DNA of 64,000 nt. Source: Bacteroidales bacterium (lineage in GTDB: Bacteria > Bacteroidota > Bacteroidia > Bacteroidales > P3). The stretch covers positions 1 to 64,000 of the forward strand of contig JAFZTV010000004.1 in assembly GCA_017618625.1 (NCBI GenBank), read 5' to 3'. Shown here one piece after another: positions 42,345 to 51,467 of this stretch. The first letter of the stretch is position 1; every line of letters starts with the position of its first letter. The notes under the pieces were generated by a model. That model had not been told where the DNA came from. It ran no database searches and was given only the letters and a program-made list of their open reading frames with translations. The position numbers and the translations under genes are program-made.

Positions 42345-43499
42345 TTAATCGTTATCGGCTTCGTAGATGAGGAGTTCTTCGCCAGTGTAGATGAACAGCA
42401 GGGGGTCTTTGTCGTGCTTCTTGAATATCCAGCAGCCTCCGTTCTCTCGGTCAACTTCGAGCTTGCAGTACTTCTTGTTGACATCCTGTTCGGCCAGCAG
42501 CTTGTCCTCCTTGCTGTAAACCTGGAGGTAAGTCTTGCCGTCGTTGTCGTTGACGAGGGCGTACATATAGTCACCGTTCATTGCGAAGTCTATCATATCG
42601 ACCTTGTAGTTGTCGCGTACATATTCGCGAACCACGACGACATCGGTGCAGTGGTAGTCATACCAGTAGCTGTTGCAGTAGTACCAGAATCCGGGCCAGT
42701 ACCAAGGACGCGGCGGCACGGGGTGCCAAATCACGGGGTGCATGTGAATCATGCCGTGATGGTGCGGGTGATGGAAGTAGGGAGCGGGACGCACAGGACG
42801 TGCAGCCGGAGGCGTGACACCGCCGGGACGGCCAGGGCGTGCATAGCCTGAATAGGCAGGGCCGCGTGAGCCAACGGGTGTGTTGGGGTGTTTAACATCG
42901 CCGCGCGGAGTGCCAGCCACACCTGGAGCAGGAGCCGAAGGACGGCTTGAGCTGTATCCCGACGAAGTGCCGCGATGTGAAGGAGTGCCTGGGTTTACCA
43001 CGCGACCGCCATCCGAATGGGGAGTGCGTGAGCCACTATAGGTGCCACGTACCACGCCGTTGGTGGTTGTGCCACGGTGCGGAGCGTGGTTGTAGGACGA
43101 GCCGCCGCGCGGGGATGGTGCACTATAAGAACCGCGCGAGGTGCTGTTGTCACTGTGCGTACGGCTGCTGGGTGAAGAATAGTTGCCGCGCGAAGGCGAA
43201 GGCGAACTATAGGAGCGGCTGCTCGAGGATGAGTAGCTGCCACGCGATGATGAGGGCGAGCTGTACGAACGGCTACTGCTCGACGACGAGTAGCTGCCGC
43301 CACGCGAAGAGGAGCCCGAGTAGGACGAGCTGCCGCGCGAGCCGCCGGAATAGGAGGAACCACCACGGGAGGAACCGCTGCTGACCGAATGTCCGCCACC
43401 ACGGCTACCACCGCCGCCACCGCCTCGCTGTGCATAGACAGGGGTTGCAGTTACGGCGATCCCTAACAGAAGTGCTGCGATGAATTTTGAGGTTTTCAT
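42345..43499 (-). CDS. Ser/Gly-rich secreted protein
   Basis: A 384-aa exported protein. After a signal peptide (1-23, ending in VYAQRGG) comes a Gly/Ser/Arg-rich low-complexity stretch (about 24-155) made of many short SRGS or SSS repeats, a Pro/His-rich linker and basic region (about 170-260), a His/Trp/Tyr-rich segment with HHPHHHGMIHMHPVIWHP (about 245-262), and an acidic C-terminal domain (about 290-384). Function unknown; the His cluster could bind metal. Its promoter carries the 31-bp element shared with the TonB-type receptor, so the two may be controlled together. Confidence 0.7.
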   Translation of the reverse strand: MKTSKFIAALLLGIAVTATPVYAQRGGGGGGSRGGGHSVSSGSSRGGSSYSGGSRGSSSYSGSSSRGGSYSSSSSSRSYSSPSSSRGSYSSSSSRSYSSPSPSRGNYSSPSSRTHSDNSTSRGSYSAPSPRGGSSYNHAPHRGTTTNGVVRGTYSGSRTPHSDGGRVVNPGTPSHRGTSSGYSSSRPSAPAPGVAGTPRGDVKHPNTPVGSRGPAYSGYARPGRPGGVTPPAARPVRPAPYFHHPHHHGMIHMHPVIWHPVPPRPWYWPGFWYYCNSYWYDYHCTDVVVVREYVRDNYKVDMIDFAMNGDYMYALVNDNDGKTYLQVYSKEDKLLAEQDVNKKYCKLEVDRENGGCWIFKKHDKDPLLFIYTGEELLIYEADND

Positions 43500-43533
43500 A
43501 ATGTCTCCTTTCTTTTATTGTTTGTTTTCGATG

Positions 43534-43541
43534 CAAAGATA
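43534..43541 (-). promoter_or_regulatory. Promoter of the Ser/Gly-rich protein (-7 box)
   Basis: The minus strand reads TATCTTTG, an exact TAnnTTTG box, 34 bp upstream of the ATG. Confidence 0.65.
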
Positions 43542-43556
43542 GGAGCATTCCCTCAC

Positions 43557-43587
43557 GGTTTTCCCCGAAAAAAAACATATTTTCCCC
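43557..43587 (-). promoter_or_regulatory. 31-bp conserved promoter-upstream element, copy 2
   Basis: On the minus strand it reads GGGGAAAATATG, eight T, CGGGGAAAACC, identical to 6436-6466 over all 31 bases, while flanking bases differ. It again ends exactly 15 bp before the -7 box. Confidence 0.75.
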
Positions 43588-43708
43588 GAAGAAACCCTAC
43601 AACCCTCGCAAAACTGCGTCTCCGACGGCATTCTCAGCCATCAGCCTCTATCGCGTTTGTGACCAAAAAACTTCGTCAAGCGTGTATATCACCCGTCAAA
43701 AACCTGCT

Positions 43709-44569
43709 TCAGCGGGCGAGGTTGTCTAGACATTTCTGCAGGCTGACCTCCCAATACGGAATATCTATATGGAAACGGCTCTTGAATTTAGACTTGTCCA
43801 GCACCGAATAGCTCGGGCGGTGGACTTTGCTGGGATATTCGCTGCTACGGCATGGTCGCACGTCGCAGGTTGATGCCGTCAGGCGCGCTATGGCCTGGGC
43901 AAAGTCGTACCAGCTGCACACGCCCTCGTTGGAATAGTGGTAAAGGCCCTCGTTGCCGTCATACCGCTCCGATTCGATGATGGTGAATATTGCCTGTGCC
44001 AGGTCGCCGGCGTAGGTGGGCGTGCCGACCTGGTCGCATACAACCGATACCGAAGGCCTCGTGGCGAAGAGGTTGAGCATGGTGCGCACAAAGTTGCGTC
44101 CATACTCGCTGTAGAGCCATGACGTACGTATTAATATATGTCTGCACCCCGAGGCCTCCAGCGCCTGCTCGCCGGCGAGCTTGGTGCGTCCGTATGCGCC
44201 AAGTGGGTTGACTGGCGTCGATTCGTCGCAGGGGGTGTTGAGGCTGTTGCCGCCAAACACGTAGTCAGTCGATATGTGGACCATAAATCCCTTGCGCTCA
44301 GCCATTGCCTTGGCCAGTATGGCGACGGCAAGGTGGTTCACGCGGTCGGCATCCGTCTCCGCGTCCTCGGCGGCGTCCACATTGGTGTAGGCGGCGCAGT
44401 TGACAATGCAGTCGATAGCGTTGGCATCGAGAAAGCCTTCTACGGCGTCGGCGTCGGTTATGTCGAGGGTGTCTATATCGCTGAACAGCCAGCGGTTTGC
44501 CGATGCGGCGGCAAGGAGGCGTATGTGGGTACCGAGCTGGCCGTTGGCTCCTGTGACTAGTATATTCAT
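43709..44569 (-). CDS. rfbD: dTDP-4-dehydrorhamnose reductase
   Basis: A 286-aa NAD(P)H-dependent enzyme completing dTDP-L-rhamnose. The nucleotide-binding GANGQLG (7-13), STDYVFGG (about 101-108) and the catalytic YGRTK (about 129-133) of the short-chain dehydrogenase family are intact. It is the second gene of an rfbC-rfbD pair separated by 10 bp. RfbA and RfbB are not nearby. Confidence 0.9.
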   Translation of the reverse strand: MNILVTGANGQLGTHIRLLAAASANRWLFSDIDTLDITDADAVEGFLDANAIDCIVNCAAYTNVDAAEDAETDADRVNHLAVAILAKAMAERKGFMVHISTDYVFGGNSLNTPCDESTPVNPLGAYGRTKLAGEQALEASGCRHILIRTSWLYSEYGRNFVRTMLNLFATRPSVSVVCDQVGTPTYAGDLAQAIFTIIESERYDGNEGLYHYSNEGVCSWYDFAQAIARLTASTCDVRPCRSSEYPSKVHRPSYSVLDKSKFKSRFHIDIPYWEVSLQKCLDNLAR

Positions 44570-44579
44570 TGCCGTGTTC

Positions 44580-45134
44580 CTATTCGAAAAGTGAGACTAT
44601 ATCGGCAAGGAGCGGATTGCGCGAGTCCTTGTCCGAAAGTATGACGTCGCCGGCCGGCAGCTGCCAGTCGATGGCCAGCGCGGGGTCGTTCCATGCTATG
44701 GCGCCTTCGCTCTCGGGGTGGTAGTAGTTGTCGCACTTATACTGAAATATGACGTCCGAACTGAGCACCGAAAAGCCGTGGGCCATGCCGCGGGGCAGGT
44801 AGAGCTGGCGGTGGTTGTCGGCCGATAGCCGCACGGCGACGTAACGGCCGAACGTGGGCGAAGAACGACGTATGTCAACCGCAACATCAAGAACCTCGCC
44901 ATAGACAACACGTATAAGTTTGGCCTGGGCGTATGGCGGTTTCTGGAAGTGGAGCCCCCGTACAACGCCATAGCGCGAACGCGACTCGTTGTCCTGCACA
45001 AAACGGTTGCGCAACCCCAGAGTCTCGTCATAGCGCTCTTCATGGAAGCTTTCGAAAAAATAACCCCGAGAGTCGCCGAAGACTTGTGGCTCAATTATTA
45101 CAACGCCTTCTATATCTGTCTTGTTTATAGTCAT
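44580..45134 (-). CDS. rfbC: dTDP-4-dehydrorhamnose 3,5-epimerase
   Basis: A 184-aa cupin-fold epimerase, the third enzyme of dTDP-L-rhamnose synthesis. Conserved PQVFGDSRGYFFES (about 17-30), the catalytic His in GVVRGLHFQ (about 56-64) and LYLPRGMAHGFSVL (about 110-123) are present. I chose ATG 45134; the longer frame from 45272 is ruled out by a promoter box inside it (45167). Confidence 0.92.
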   Translation of the reverse strand: MTINKTDIEGVVIIEPQVFGDSRGYFFESFHEERYDETLGLRNRFVQDNESRSRYGVVRGLHFQKPPYAQAKLIRVVYGEVLDVAVDIRRSSPTFGRYVAVRLSADNHRQLYLPRGMAHGFSVLSSDVIFQYKCDNYYHPESEGAIAWNDPALAIDWQLPAGDVILSDKDSRNPLLADIVSLFE

Positions 45135-45166
45135 ATAATGGTTGATGCAAAATATTTTCAACTCTG

Positions 45167-45174
45167 CAAAGATA
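45167..45174 (-). promoter_or_regulatory. Promoter of rfbC (-7 box)
   Basis: The minus strand reads TATCTTTG, matching TAnnTTTG, about 33 bp upstream of the chosen ATG. A TTG stands about 23 bp further upstream, a slightly long spacing. Confidence 0.6.
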
Positions 45175-45278
45175 GTAATTTCCACGTAATCGACCGGCAA
45201 AAAGACTTGGATTCGGTTATTATTATATCTTTGATATAATAATAGCTTGTTATACAATGACTTGCACACCATGGGTAA

Positions 45279-45480
45279 TTATATGGTAATTCTAGGATAA
45301 TTCTAGGGTAATTCTAGGGTAATTCTAGGTCAAAGAGCAGTCAACCTCTATACAACTTCTATACAAATCCTACTCAAATCCATTCCAAGGCATCCCCAAG
45401 TCATATCCAACTACCTTCCAAGGCCAAGGAGAGCATCTCCAACTCACTTCCAAGGCCTACCTAAGGCCTACCAAAGGCCT
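45279..45480. repeat. 11-bp degenerate array between rfbC and the nucleotidyltransferase gene
   Basis: TTATATGG then TTCTAGG start at 45279, 45290, 45301, 45312 and 45323. TCAA or TACAA words follow at 45330, 45341, 45351, 45362 and 45374. CCAA-type words follow at 45385, 45396, 45407, 45418, 45439, 45450, 45460 and 45471. Spacing is 11 bp with occasional 10-bp steps, and one unit has lost its word. The remaining gap to 45700 shows no gene. Confidence 0.88.
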
Positions 45481-45700
45481 ACTCGGGAGTGACACTTTAT
45501 TGGGCGCTGGCTGGCACATGGGCTACAGCTATAAGCTGCTACTGCGGTGGTTTTGCCTTTCGTCAAGATGGGAAAGCCATAAACGATATCGGATAAGCAG
45601 AGTGAGGTGAACGGGGAGTGGGGCGTAGGATTGGGTACGAGCTCGTGGCGCTTCGCAATAAGCACGCTGTTTTCTCGTTTATACTCAAAACATTCTTCCC

Positions 45701-46423
45701 ATGCAGGCTGTTATTCTCGCGGCGGGCTTCGGCACCCGCCTCCGTCCTCTCACCGACAACAAACCCAAGGCGCTGGTCGAAACCAACGGACACACTCTGT
45801 TGGAGTTATGCATCCATCGGCTGGCGGCCGAAGGTGCCAACCGCATCGCGGTGAACGTCCATCACTTCGGCGACATGATGATTGACTATCTGTCCTCACG
45901 CAAGTGGCCGGTCGAAGTGGTCGTGTCCGACGAGCGCGGCCTGCTCCTGAACACGGGCGGCGGCGTGAAAAAGGCGGCAAGCCTCCTCTCCGCCAACGAG
46001 CCGGTGCTCGTTCACAACGTGGACATCCTCTCTCACATCTCCCTGAAAACCATGCTCGAAGAACATCTTACAAATGGCAACGGGGCGACACTCGCCGTGA
46101 GCCAGCGCAACACAAAACGCCAGCTCATATTCGACGGCGCGGGAAGGCTCTGCGGATGGCACAACCGCGAAAGCGGCGAAAAGCTCTGGAGCGTGGACCA
46201 GCCCTCACTCGTCAAAGAACTGGCGTTCAGCGGTATATGGATTGTCAATCCCGACACGGTTGCCCAACTGCCCGAAGCCGACCACCCCTACCCTATCATA
46301 CCCGAGCTGCTCAAAATCGCGAGCCACAGCAGGATTGGCGCTTTTGAGCACCGAGGTGACGACTGGCTCGACGTGGGAACACCCGAAAAACTGGCCAAAG
46401 CTGCAACATTCTTGAATAAATAA
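45701..46423 (+). CDS. Sugar-phosphate nucleotidyltransferase (MurU/HddC-like)
   Basis: A 240-aa enzyme that joins a sugar 1-phosphate to an NTP. It has the pyrophosphorylase signature AAGFGTRLRPLTDNKPKAL (7-25) and NTGGGV (about 85-90). The short length without a left-handed helix matches MurU (UDP-MurNAc recycling) or HddC (GDP-heptose) groups better than RfbA. A kinase partner (AmgK) would decide for MurU; none is seen here. It is followed after 6 bp by the AddB-like gene. Confidence 0.8.
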   Translation: MQAVILAAGFGTRLRPLTDNKPKALVETNGHTLLELCIHRLAAEGANRIAVNVHHFGDMMIDYLSSRKWPVEVVVSDERGLLLNTGGGVKKAASLLSANEPVLVHNVDILSHISLKTMLEEHLTNGNGATLAVSQRNTKRQLIFDGAGRLCGWHNRESGEKLWSVDQPSLVKELAFSGIWIVNPDTVAQLPEADHPYPIIPELLKIASHSRIGAFEHRGDDWLDVGTPEKLAKAATFLNK

Positions 46424-46429
46424 TCTGTC

Positions 46430-49279
46430 ATGGAATCATTTCTTAAAGAGAGCATCAAACGGATAGCGTCGGAGCACTCCGGCGACCTCGGCGATGTAAC
46501 GCTGGTGTTCAACAACCGACGTCCGGCCCTGTTTGTAAAACAATACATGCAGGAACTCTTCGGCAACGCCTTCTTCATGCCCAAAACCGTCGTCTTCGAC
46601 GACCTGGTGGCCGACCTCGGCGACGTGGAGATTCTGCCCAACGAGTTTCTACTGTTCGAACTCTATCATATATACCTTAAAATCAACACCTCCAATAAGC
46701 GCACTCTGGAGCAGTTCATCCCTATGGCCGACATGATGCTGGCCGACTTCTCCGAGATTGACCGCTACATGGTTAATGTCCAGGACATCTACGGCAACCT
46801 CCACGACATCAAAGAGATAGGCGAATGGGACATAAGCGGCAAGAAACTCTCTCAGTTTCAGAAAGATTATCTTGCATTCTACAAATCCATCTACAAATAC
46901 TACACCGAGCTTAACAAGCTCCTCGACGAGCGCGGTCAGGCCTACTACGGCATGGCCTACCGCAAGGTGGCCGAGCGTATCGACAGCATCCTCGACGAAC
47001 GGGGCGACGAGTGCCTTTACTTCCTTGGATTCAATGCTTTGTCCAAATGCGAGAAAGCCATCATCAGCGCCTACATCCGGCGCGGCCGCGCAAAATACAT
47101 ACCTGACGGCGACAACTACTATGTGGGCAACCCCTCTCACGAAGCGGGCAAATTCATTAGAGACCATCTTGAAATCAGCGACATAAAGTCCTTCGACGAG
47201 CACTTCAAAGAGACGAAGACTTTCCACATCGTGCAGGCGCCCGACAATGTCACCCAGGCTAAATATGCCGGCAACATGCTGAGAGAAATTGCTAGGAATC
47301 AGTCTATAGACAGCAACCTCATCCCCCTTGGCGAGACGGCGCTGGTGCTAGCCGACGAAAATTTGATAACCACGGTGCTCAACTCGCTGCCAAGTGAGGT
47401 GGTGAAAGCCAACGTCACTATGGGCATCCCATTCACAACCACCGACATGCACGCTCTGGCGCTGTCCATCCTGGCGCTCTATGCCGATATGCGCGAGGCT
47501 AACCACATGTTCTACCACAAGGACATCACGAGCCTCCTCGGCAACCCCTATGTGTGCGGCTTGATGGACTCGGCCGGCGGGGCCGACAAAGTGGTCAAGG
47601 AGCTCACCGATAAGAAATACATCTATGCAAACCTCGAAAACCTCCGCGACCTGTTCGGAAAACTGGAGGAGGACATCACTCCCATAGCCTTCCTCTTCGA
47701 AGCCGACCCAAATTCGCCCTTCGAAGTGCTCGACATTGTTCGCAAAACTGCCGAACAGCTCCAGGCCAAAAACGTGATACCCAGCGAGTCCAAGGAGATG
47801 GCCGCCCTAGAATGTCTGCTGCAGGCTATCGACTATCTAGACACGCTGAAAGAATATTTCGGAACCATCGACATCGGTGACAGTTCGCCTACGAAAGCCG
47901 TTCAAACCCTCCGACAAATCTATCTGCGCATAGCGCAACGGCGGCACATCTCGCTGAAAGGCAGCCCCGAAAGCGGCCTCCAGATTCTAGGCGTGCTTGA
48001 AACGCGCAACCTGGATTTCCGCAGGGTGATTCTGCTCTCGGCCAACGAAGGGGTGATACCCTCGGCACGCAGCGTGAACACTCTGATTCCAAATAGCTTG
48101 AAGAAAGCCTTCGGCATGCCTACCTACTACGAGAAAGACGCCGTATATGCCTACAATTTCTACCACCTCCTCCAACGCACCGAAGAGGCTTACATAATAT
48201 GCGAGAACAGCGGCAAAAACTCCGAAAGCCGTTTCGTACAGCAGGTGCGCGCCGAACTGGCCAAACGCTACAGCAACATAACAATCACGGAAACAACCGT
48301 TTCCAACAGCAACAAATCCTTCGAGAACCACCTGACTACTCAGATAGAAAAGACCGATGACATAATGGAACGGCTGAAAAACAAAAACTTCTCGCCGTCG
48401 TCGCTCCACAAATACTTGAAGTGCCCGTTCAGGTTTTTCTTCGAGGCTCTGCTGAAAGTTGACGAGGAGGACGAAATCTCCGACGTCATTGAGACCAACG
48501 AACTCGGCACCGCCATCCACGAGTGCCTCCGCGAGATTTACGAGCCCTACATTAACCGCAAAGTGGAAATCTCCGGGCTGCGTGAGGCCATAACTAAGGT
48601 GCCGGACATGGTGGAGGAGCAGTTCAAGAAGATTCTGGTCAACGGCGAGATACACGAAGGCAGGAACTCCCTGCTGCGAAACATCGCCATTACGCAAATC
48701 ACCAAGTTTCTCGAACGCGAAATTGCCGAACTGGAGAACAACACTATACAAATCGTACAGTTGGAAGAGGTCATGAAAGAGCCCGTGACGCTCGAGCTCA
48801 ACGGCAAACCGCAAGAGCTGAAATTCTGGACAACGGCCGACCGCATCGACCGTTTCAACGGCATCCTGCGAGTCATCGACTACAAGTCTGGAAAAGTGGA
48901 CGAAAGCGACATGTCCGTCGCCGCCATCGACCCCGACGACTGGAGCAAAGTCCACGAAAAATGGTTCCAGGTGATGTTCTACTCGTGGTACTATTCAAAG
49001 ACTCGCAACACCGCCGAAACCATCGTCTCCGGTTTGTGCCCGTTGCAGAATCTCGGCGGGGCTTTCATGCCGGCCAAAGTAAACGGCGAGCAAAACCTGA
49101 CGCAAGAGACCATCGAACAGTTTGAAACCCTGATGAAAAACATCTTCTCCGAGATGTTCAACAAGGACATCCCCTTCATCATGACCAAAGGCAAGGAAAA
49201 CTGCAAATACTGCTCACTCGCCTCGGTCTGCGACCATCTCGACTCCCCGAGCTCCACATCCGCAACCACCGAAGATTGA
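46430..49279 (+). CDS. AddB-like PD-(D/E)XK nuclease
   Basis: A 949-aa protein related to the AddB/RecB family of double-strand-break repair. The C-terminal nuclease domain (about 640-949) has LKCPFRFFFEALL, LGTAIHECLREIYEPY, RVIDYKSGKV with the active-site D..K, QVMFYSWYYS and a final CKYCSLASVCD. One Cys before the nuclease and three at the end match the 4Fe-4S cluster of AddB. The N-terminal helicase-like part lacks a clear Walker A. No AddA gene is nearby, so the partner must be elsewhere. Confidence 0.8.
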   Translation: MESFLKESIKRIASEHSGDLGDVTLVFNNRRPALFVKQYMQELFGNAFFMPKTVVFDDLVADLGDVEILPNEFLLFELYHIYLKINTSNKRTLEQFIPMADMMLADFSEIDRYMVNVQDIYGNLHDIKEIGEWDISGKKLSQFQKDYLAFYKSIYKYYTELNKLLDERGQAYYGMAYRKVAERIDSILDERGDECLYFLGFNALSKCEKAIISAYIRRGRAKYIPDGDNYYVGNPSHEAGKFIRDHLEISDIKSFDEHFKETKTFHIVQAPDNVTQAKYAGNMLREIARNQSIDSNLIPLGETALVLADENLITTVLNSLPSEVVKANVTMGIPFTTTDMHALALSILALYADMREANHMFYHKDITSLLGNPYVCGLMDSAGGADKVVKELTDKKYIYANLENLRDLFGKLEEDITPIAFLFEADPNSPFEVLDIVRKTAEQLQAKNVIPSESKEMAALECLLQAIDYLDTLKEYFGTIDIGDSSPTKAVQTLRQIYLRIAQRRHISLKGSPESGLQILGVLETRNLDFRRVILLSANEGVIPSARSVNTLIPNSLKKAFGMPTYYEKDAVYAYNFYHLLQRTEEAYIICENSGKNSESRFVQQVRAELAKRYSNITITETTVSNSNKSFENHLTTQIEKTDDIMERLKNKNFSPSSLHKYLKCPFRFFFEALLKVDEEDEISDVIETNELGTAIHECLREIYEPYINRKVEISGLREAITKVPDMVEEQFKKILVNGEIHEGRNSLLRNIAITQITKFLEREIAELENNTIQIVQLEEVMKEPVTLELNGKPQELKFWTTADRIDRFNGILRVIDYKSGKVDESDMSVAAIDPDDWSKVHEKWFQVMFYSWYYSKTRNTAETIVSGLCPLQNLGGAFMPAKVNGEQNLTQETIEQFETLMKNIFSEMFNKDIPFIMTKGKENCKYCSLASVCDHLDSPSSTSATTED

Positions 49280-49368
49280 CCACTCAAATGCCCTCGGCAT
49301 TTTGACATCAAAGCGAAGAAACAACCCATTCAAGTGCTTTAAGAAAAACACCGAATTAAATTAAACAC

Positions 49369-49398
49369 TTTGTTTCTCAAACTTTTTATGTATCTTTG
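49369..49398 (+). promoter_or_regulatory. Consensus promoter of the OmpA/TPR lipoprotein gene
   Basis: TTTG at 49369-49372, 18 bp, TATCTTTG at 49391-49398 is the cleanest Bacteroidota promoter in the window. The leader before the ATG at 49477 is about 72 nt. Confidence 0.8.
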
Positions 49399-49476
49399 CA
49401 ATTTAATAAGAACTCGTGAAAGAGGCTTGATTTATATCGTATATCACTTGTTAAACACTAATCATCAGTTACATAC

Positions 49477-51312
49477 ATGAAAAAAATTCTCTTTCTTATC
49501 CCCGTGATGTGCATCATGTTTGTCGGATGCAAAGGATTGGCCTACATGAAAAAACATGCGGGAGAGGTGCGCTACCAAGCCATTCCCGACCCTGTGGCCA
49601 CAATGGATGACAAGGTTGTGGTGAAATTCACCGGCGCGATACCGCAAAAATATTTTGCCAAGAATGTGGCAGTCTTCGTCCAACCCGTCTTCACATGGGA
49701 CGGCGGCAGCATTCCGCTGGAGCCTATGACTCTCAAAGGTGAGAATGTCGAGGGCGAAGGCACCATGATAAAATACCAGACTGGCGGTCGTTTCACCTAC
49801 ACCGACCTCATCGATTTCAAACCTGGCATGGAGACCGGTCGCGTCACCCTCGCTCCCGTGGGCTACAAGACCTCCTTCACCGATGCCGAAACCAAATTCG
49901 CCGACGAGATTGTCGAGAAGCACAGCGGCAAGACCTTCAACGAGGTGCTTATCTCCGACGGTGTCAACAACACCTCGGCTTGGGTTGACATCCGTGGCAA
50001 CATCTCCATCGCACCCATCAACTACAACAAGAAGCAGGGCATCGTCGAAACCGCCGACATCTACTTCCCCAACGGCCTCTCCAAGCTGGATTGGAACTTC
50101 GAGATGAACCGCAAGTTCGACACCAAGAACGGCCTTGAGGAACTCAAGCAAATCATGCTCCAGAACGGTATGCCCAAACAGGTCACCATCACCGGCTGGG
50201 CTTCCCCCGAAGGCGAGGAGACCAACAACGTGGGCGTGTCCAAAGGTCGTGCCGACGTAGCTGCCGAGCAGTTCAAGCGCGTCTTTGAAGAGACCCTCAA
50301 CGCCATGGCAAAACGCGCCAAGGTGAAACCCCAAGACCTCGACTACTTCAAATACAACCTCCAGAAAGAAGTCGTCCAGACCACTCGTGCCGCTGGTGAA
50401 GACTGGGTACACTTCGTGCTGATGGTCGAAGAGTCCGACATCCAGGACAAGCACTCCATCGTGAACATCGTCGAGACTCAGCAGAACCTCATCAAGCGCG
50501 AGCAGATGATAAAGAACTACGCTACCGTTTACTCGCAGCTGTCCGACGAGATTTTCCCCAACCTGCGCCGCGCTCAGATTGCCCTCTACTATTCCGAGGC
50601 CCGCAAAAACGACCAAGACCTCGCCAAACAGGCCACCATCAACCCCTCCAAGCTCTCGTTCGACGAACTCATGTACGCCGCCTATATCAACTACAGTTAC
50701 CCCACCAAGCTGAAATACTACAAATGGGCCACTGAGAACCACAGCGATGAATGGGCTGCCTGGAACAACGCCGGCGCCGTCTCGCTCTATCTCGGCGATG
50801 TCGAGGAAGCCGAGCGCTACCTCAACGTGGCTCGCCAGATGAACCCTCACAACCCCGACGTGCTCAACAACACCGGCCTGCTCTACATGGCCAAGAAAGA
50901 GTACCCGATGGCAAAGAAATATTTCGAGGAGGCTCAGCGTCAGGGCAGTGTCGATGCCGACGCCAACATCCCCATCCTCAACCTCAAGCAAGGCAACTAT
51001 GAAGATGCCGAGAAGAGCCTGAAATCAAGCACCTGCAGCTTCAACCTCGCCTTCGCTCAGATGCAGAACGACCAGGTTTCCACCGCCATCCGCACCCTCG
51101 ACTGCTGCCTCGACCAGAACGCCGAAGTCTATTACCTTCGCGCTGTGGCTTACGCACGCTTGGGCGACAAAGCCAACTCCCTCAAGAACCTCAAGGAGTC
51201 CGTCGCTCAGAACTACGAATACAAGAAGACCGCGCAGACCGACGTCGAGTTCCGCAACTACTGGGACGACCAGGAGTTCAAGACCATCGTCCAACTCTAC
51301 ACCGAGGAATAA
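49477..51312 (+). CDS. Lipoprotein with OmpA-like and TPR domains
   Basis: A 611-aa protein with a lipoprotein signal (lipobox MFVGC, Cys 18). The middle part contains ITGWASPEGEETNNVGVSKGRADVAAEQFKR (about 234-264), which resembles the peptidoglycan-binding OmpA C-terminal fold. The last third (about 405-600) has several TPRs, for example WAAWNNAGAVSLYLGDVEEAERYL. Such proteins anchor outer-membrane complexes to peptidoglycan and bind partners. It is strongly expressed by promoter quality. Which complex it serves is not known. Confidence 0.78.
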   Translation: MKKILFLIPVMCIMFVGCKGLAYMKKHAGEVRYQAIPDPVATMDDKVVVKFTGAIPQKYFAKNVAVFVQPVFTWDGGSIPLEPMTLKGENVEGEGTMIKYQTGGRFTYTDLIDFKPGMETGRVTLAPVGYKTSFTDAETKFADEIVEKHSGKTFNEVLISDGVNNTSAWVDIRGNISIAPINYNKKQGIVETADIYFPNGLSKLDWNFEMNRKFDTKNGLEELKQIMLQNGMPKQVTITGWASPEGEETNNVGVSKGRADVAAEQFKRVFEETLNAMAKRAKVKPQDLDYFKYNLQKEVVQTTRAAGEDWVHFVLMVEESDIQDKHSIVNIVETQQNLIKREQMIKNYATVYSQLSDEIFPNLRRAQIALYYSEARKNDQDLAKQATINPSKLSFDELMYAAYINYSYPTKLKYYKWATENHSDEWAAWNNAGAVSLYLGDVEEAERYLNVARQMNPHNPDVLNNTGLLYMAKKEYPMAKKYFEEAQRQGSVDADANIPILNLKQGNYEDAEKSLKSSTCSFNLAFAQMQNDQVSTAIRTLDCCLDQNAEVYYLRAVAYARLGDKANSLKNLKESVAQNYEYKKTAQTDVEFRNYWDDQEFKTIVQLYTEE

Positions 51313-51319
51313 AGACCGA

Positions 51320-51347
51320 TTAGTACTCAGCAGTCAGTGGTCAGATA
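51320..51347. repeat. 7-bp degenerate array after the lipoprotein gene
   Basis: TTAGTAC, TCAGCAG, TCAGTGG and TCAGATA start at 51320, 51327, 51334 and 51341, eight bases after the stop. Part of it forms the left arm of the terminator. Confidence 0.8.
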
Positions 51348-51373
51348 ATACGAAGGCTACTGACTGCTTTTTT
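51330..51373 (+). terminator. Terminator after the OmpA/TPR lipoprotein gene
   Basis: A perfect 9-bp stem (GCAGTCAGT with ACTGACTGC) at 51330-51338 and 51359-51367 is followed by six T. Confidence 0.85.
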
Positions 51374-51424
51374 GTTGCCATCCAAATACTCCGCCAAACT
51401 CCCACCAACCTACCCCAACAACAT

Positions 51425-51464
51425 ATCAACCGAACAACATATCAACACATCAACGTATCAACAT
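51425..51464. repeat. 8-bp degenerate array before pssA
   Basis: ATCA starts at 51425, 51441, 51449 and 51457, multiples of 8 bp; the unit at 51433 has lost the word. It ends four bases before the pssA ATG. Confidence 0.75.
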
Positions 51465-51467
51465 TAA

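Noticed and set aside
44580..45272. Longer RfbC start at 45272
   Set aside because: The extra residues are hydrophobic nonsense and a promoter box (45167-45174) lies inside the frame. The ATG at 45134 gives the normal family start.
49477..50991. 508-codon antisense frame over the OmpA/TPR lipoprotein gene
   Set aside because: It is a shadow of a well-conserved gene with a consensus promoter, signal peptide and lipobox on the plus strand. Similar long antisense frames occur in other GC-biased genes here.
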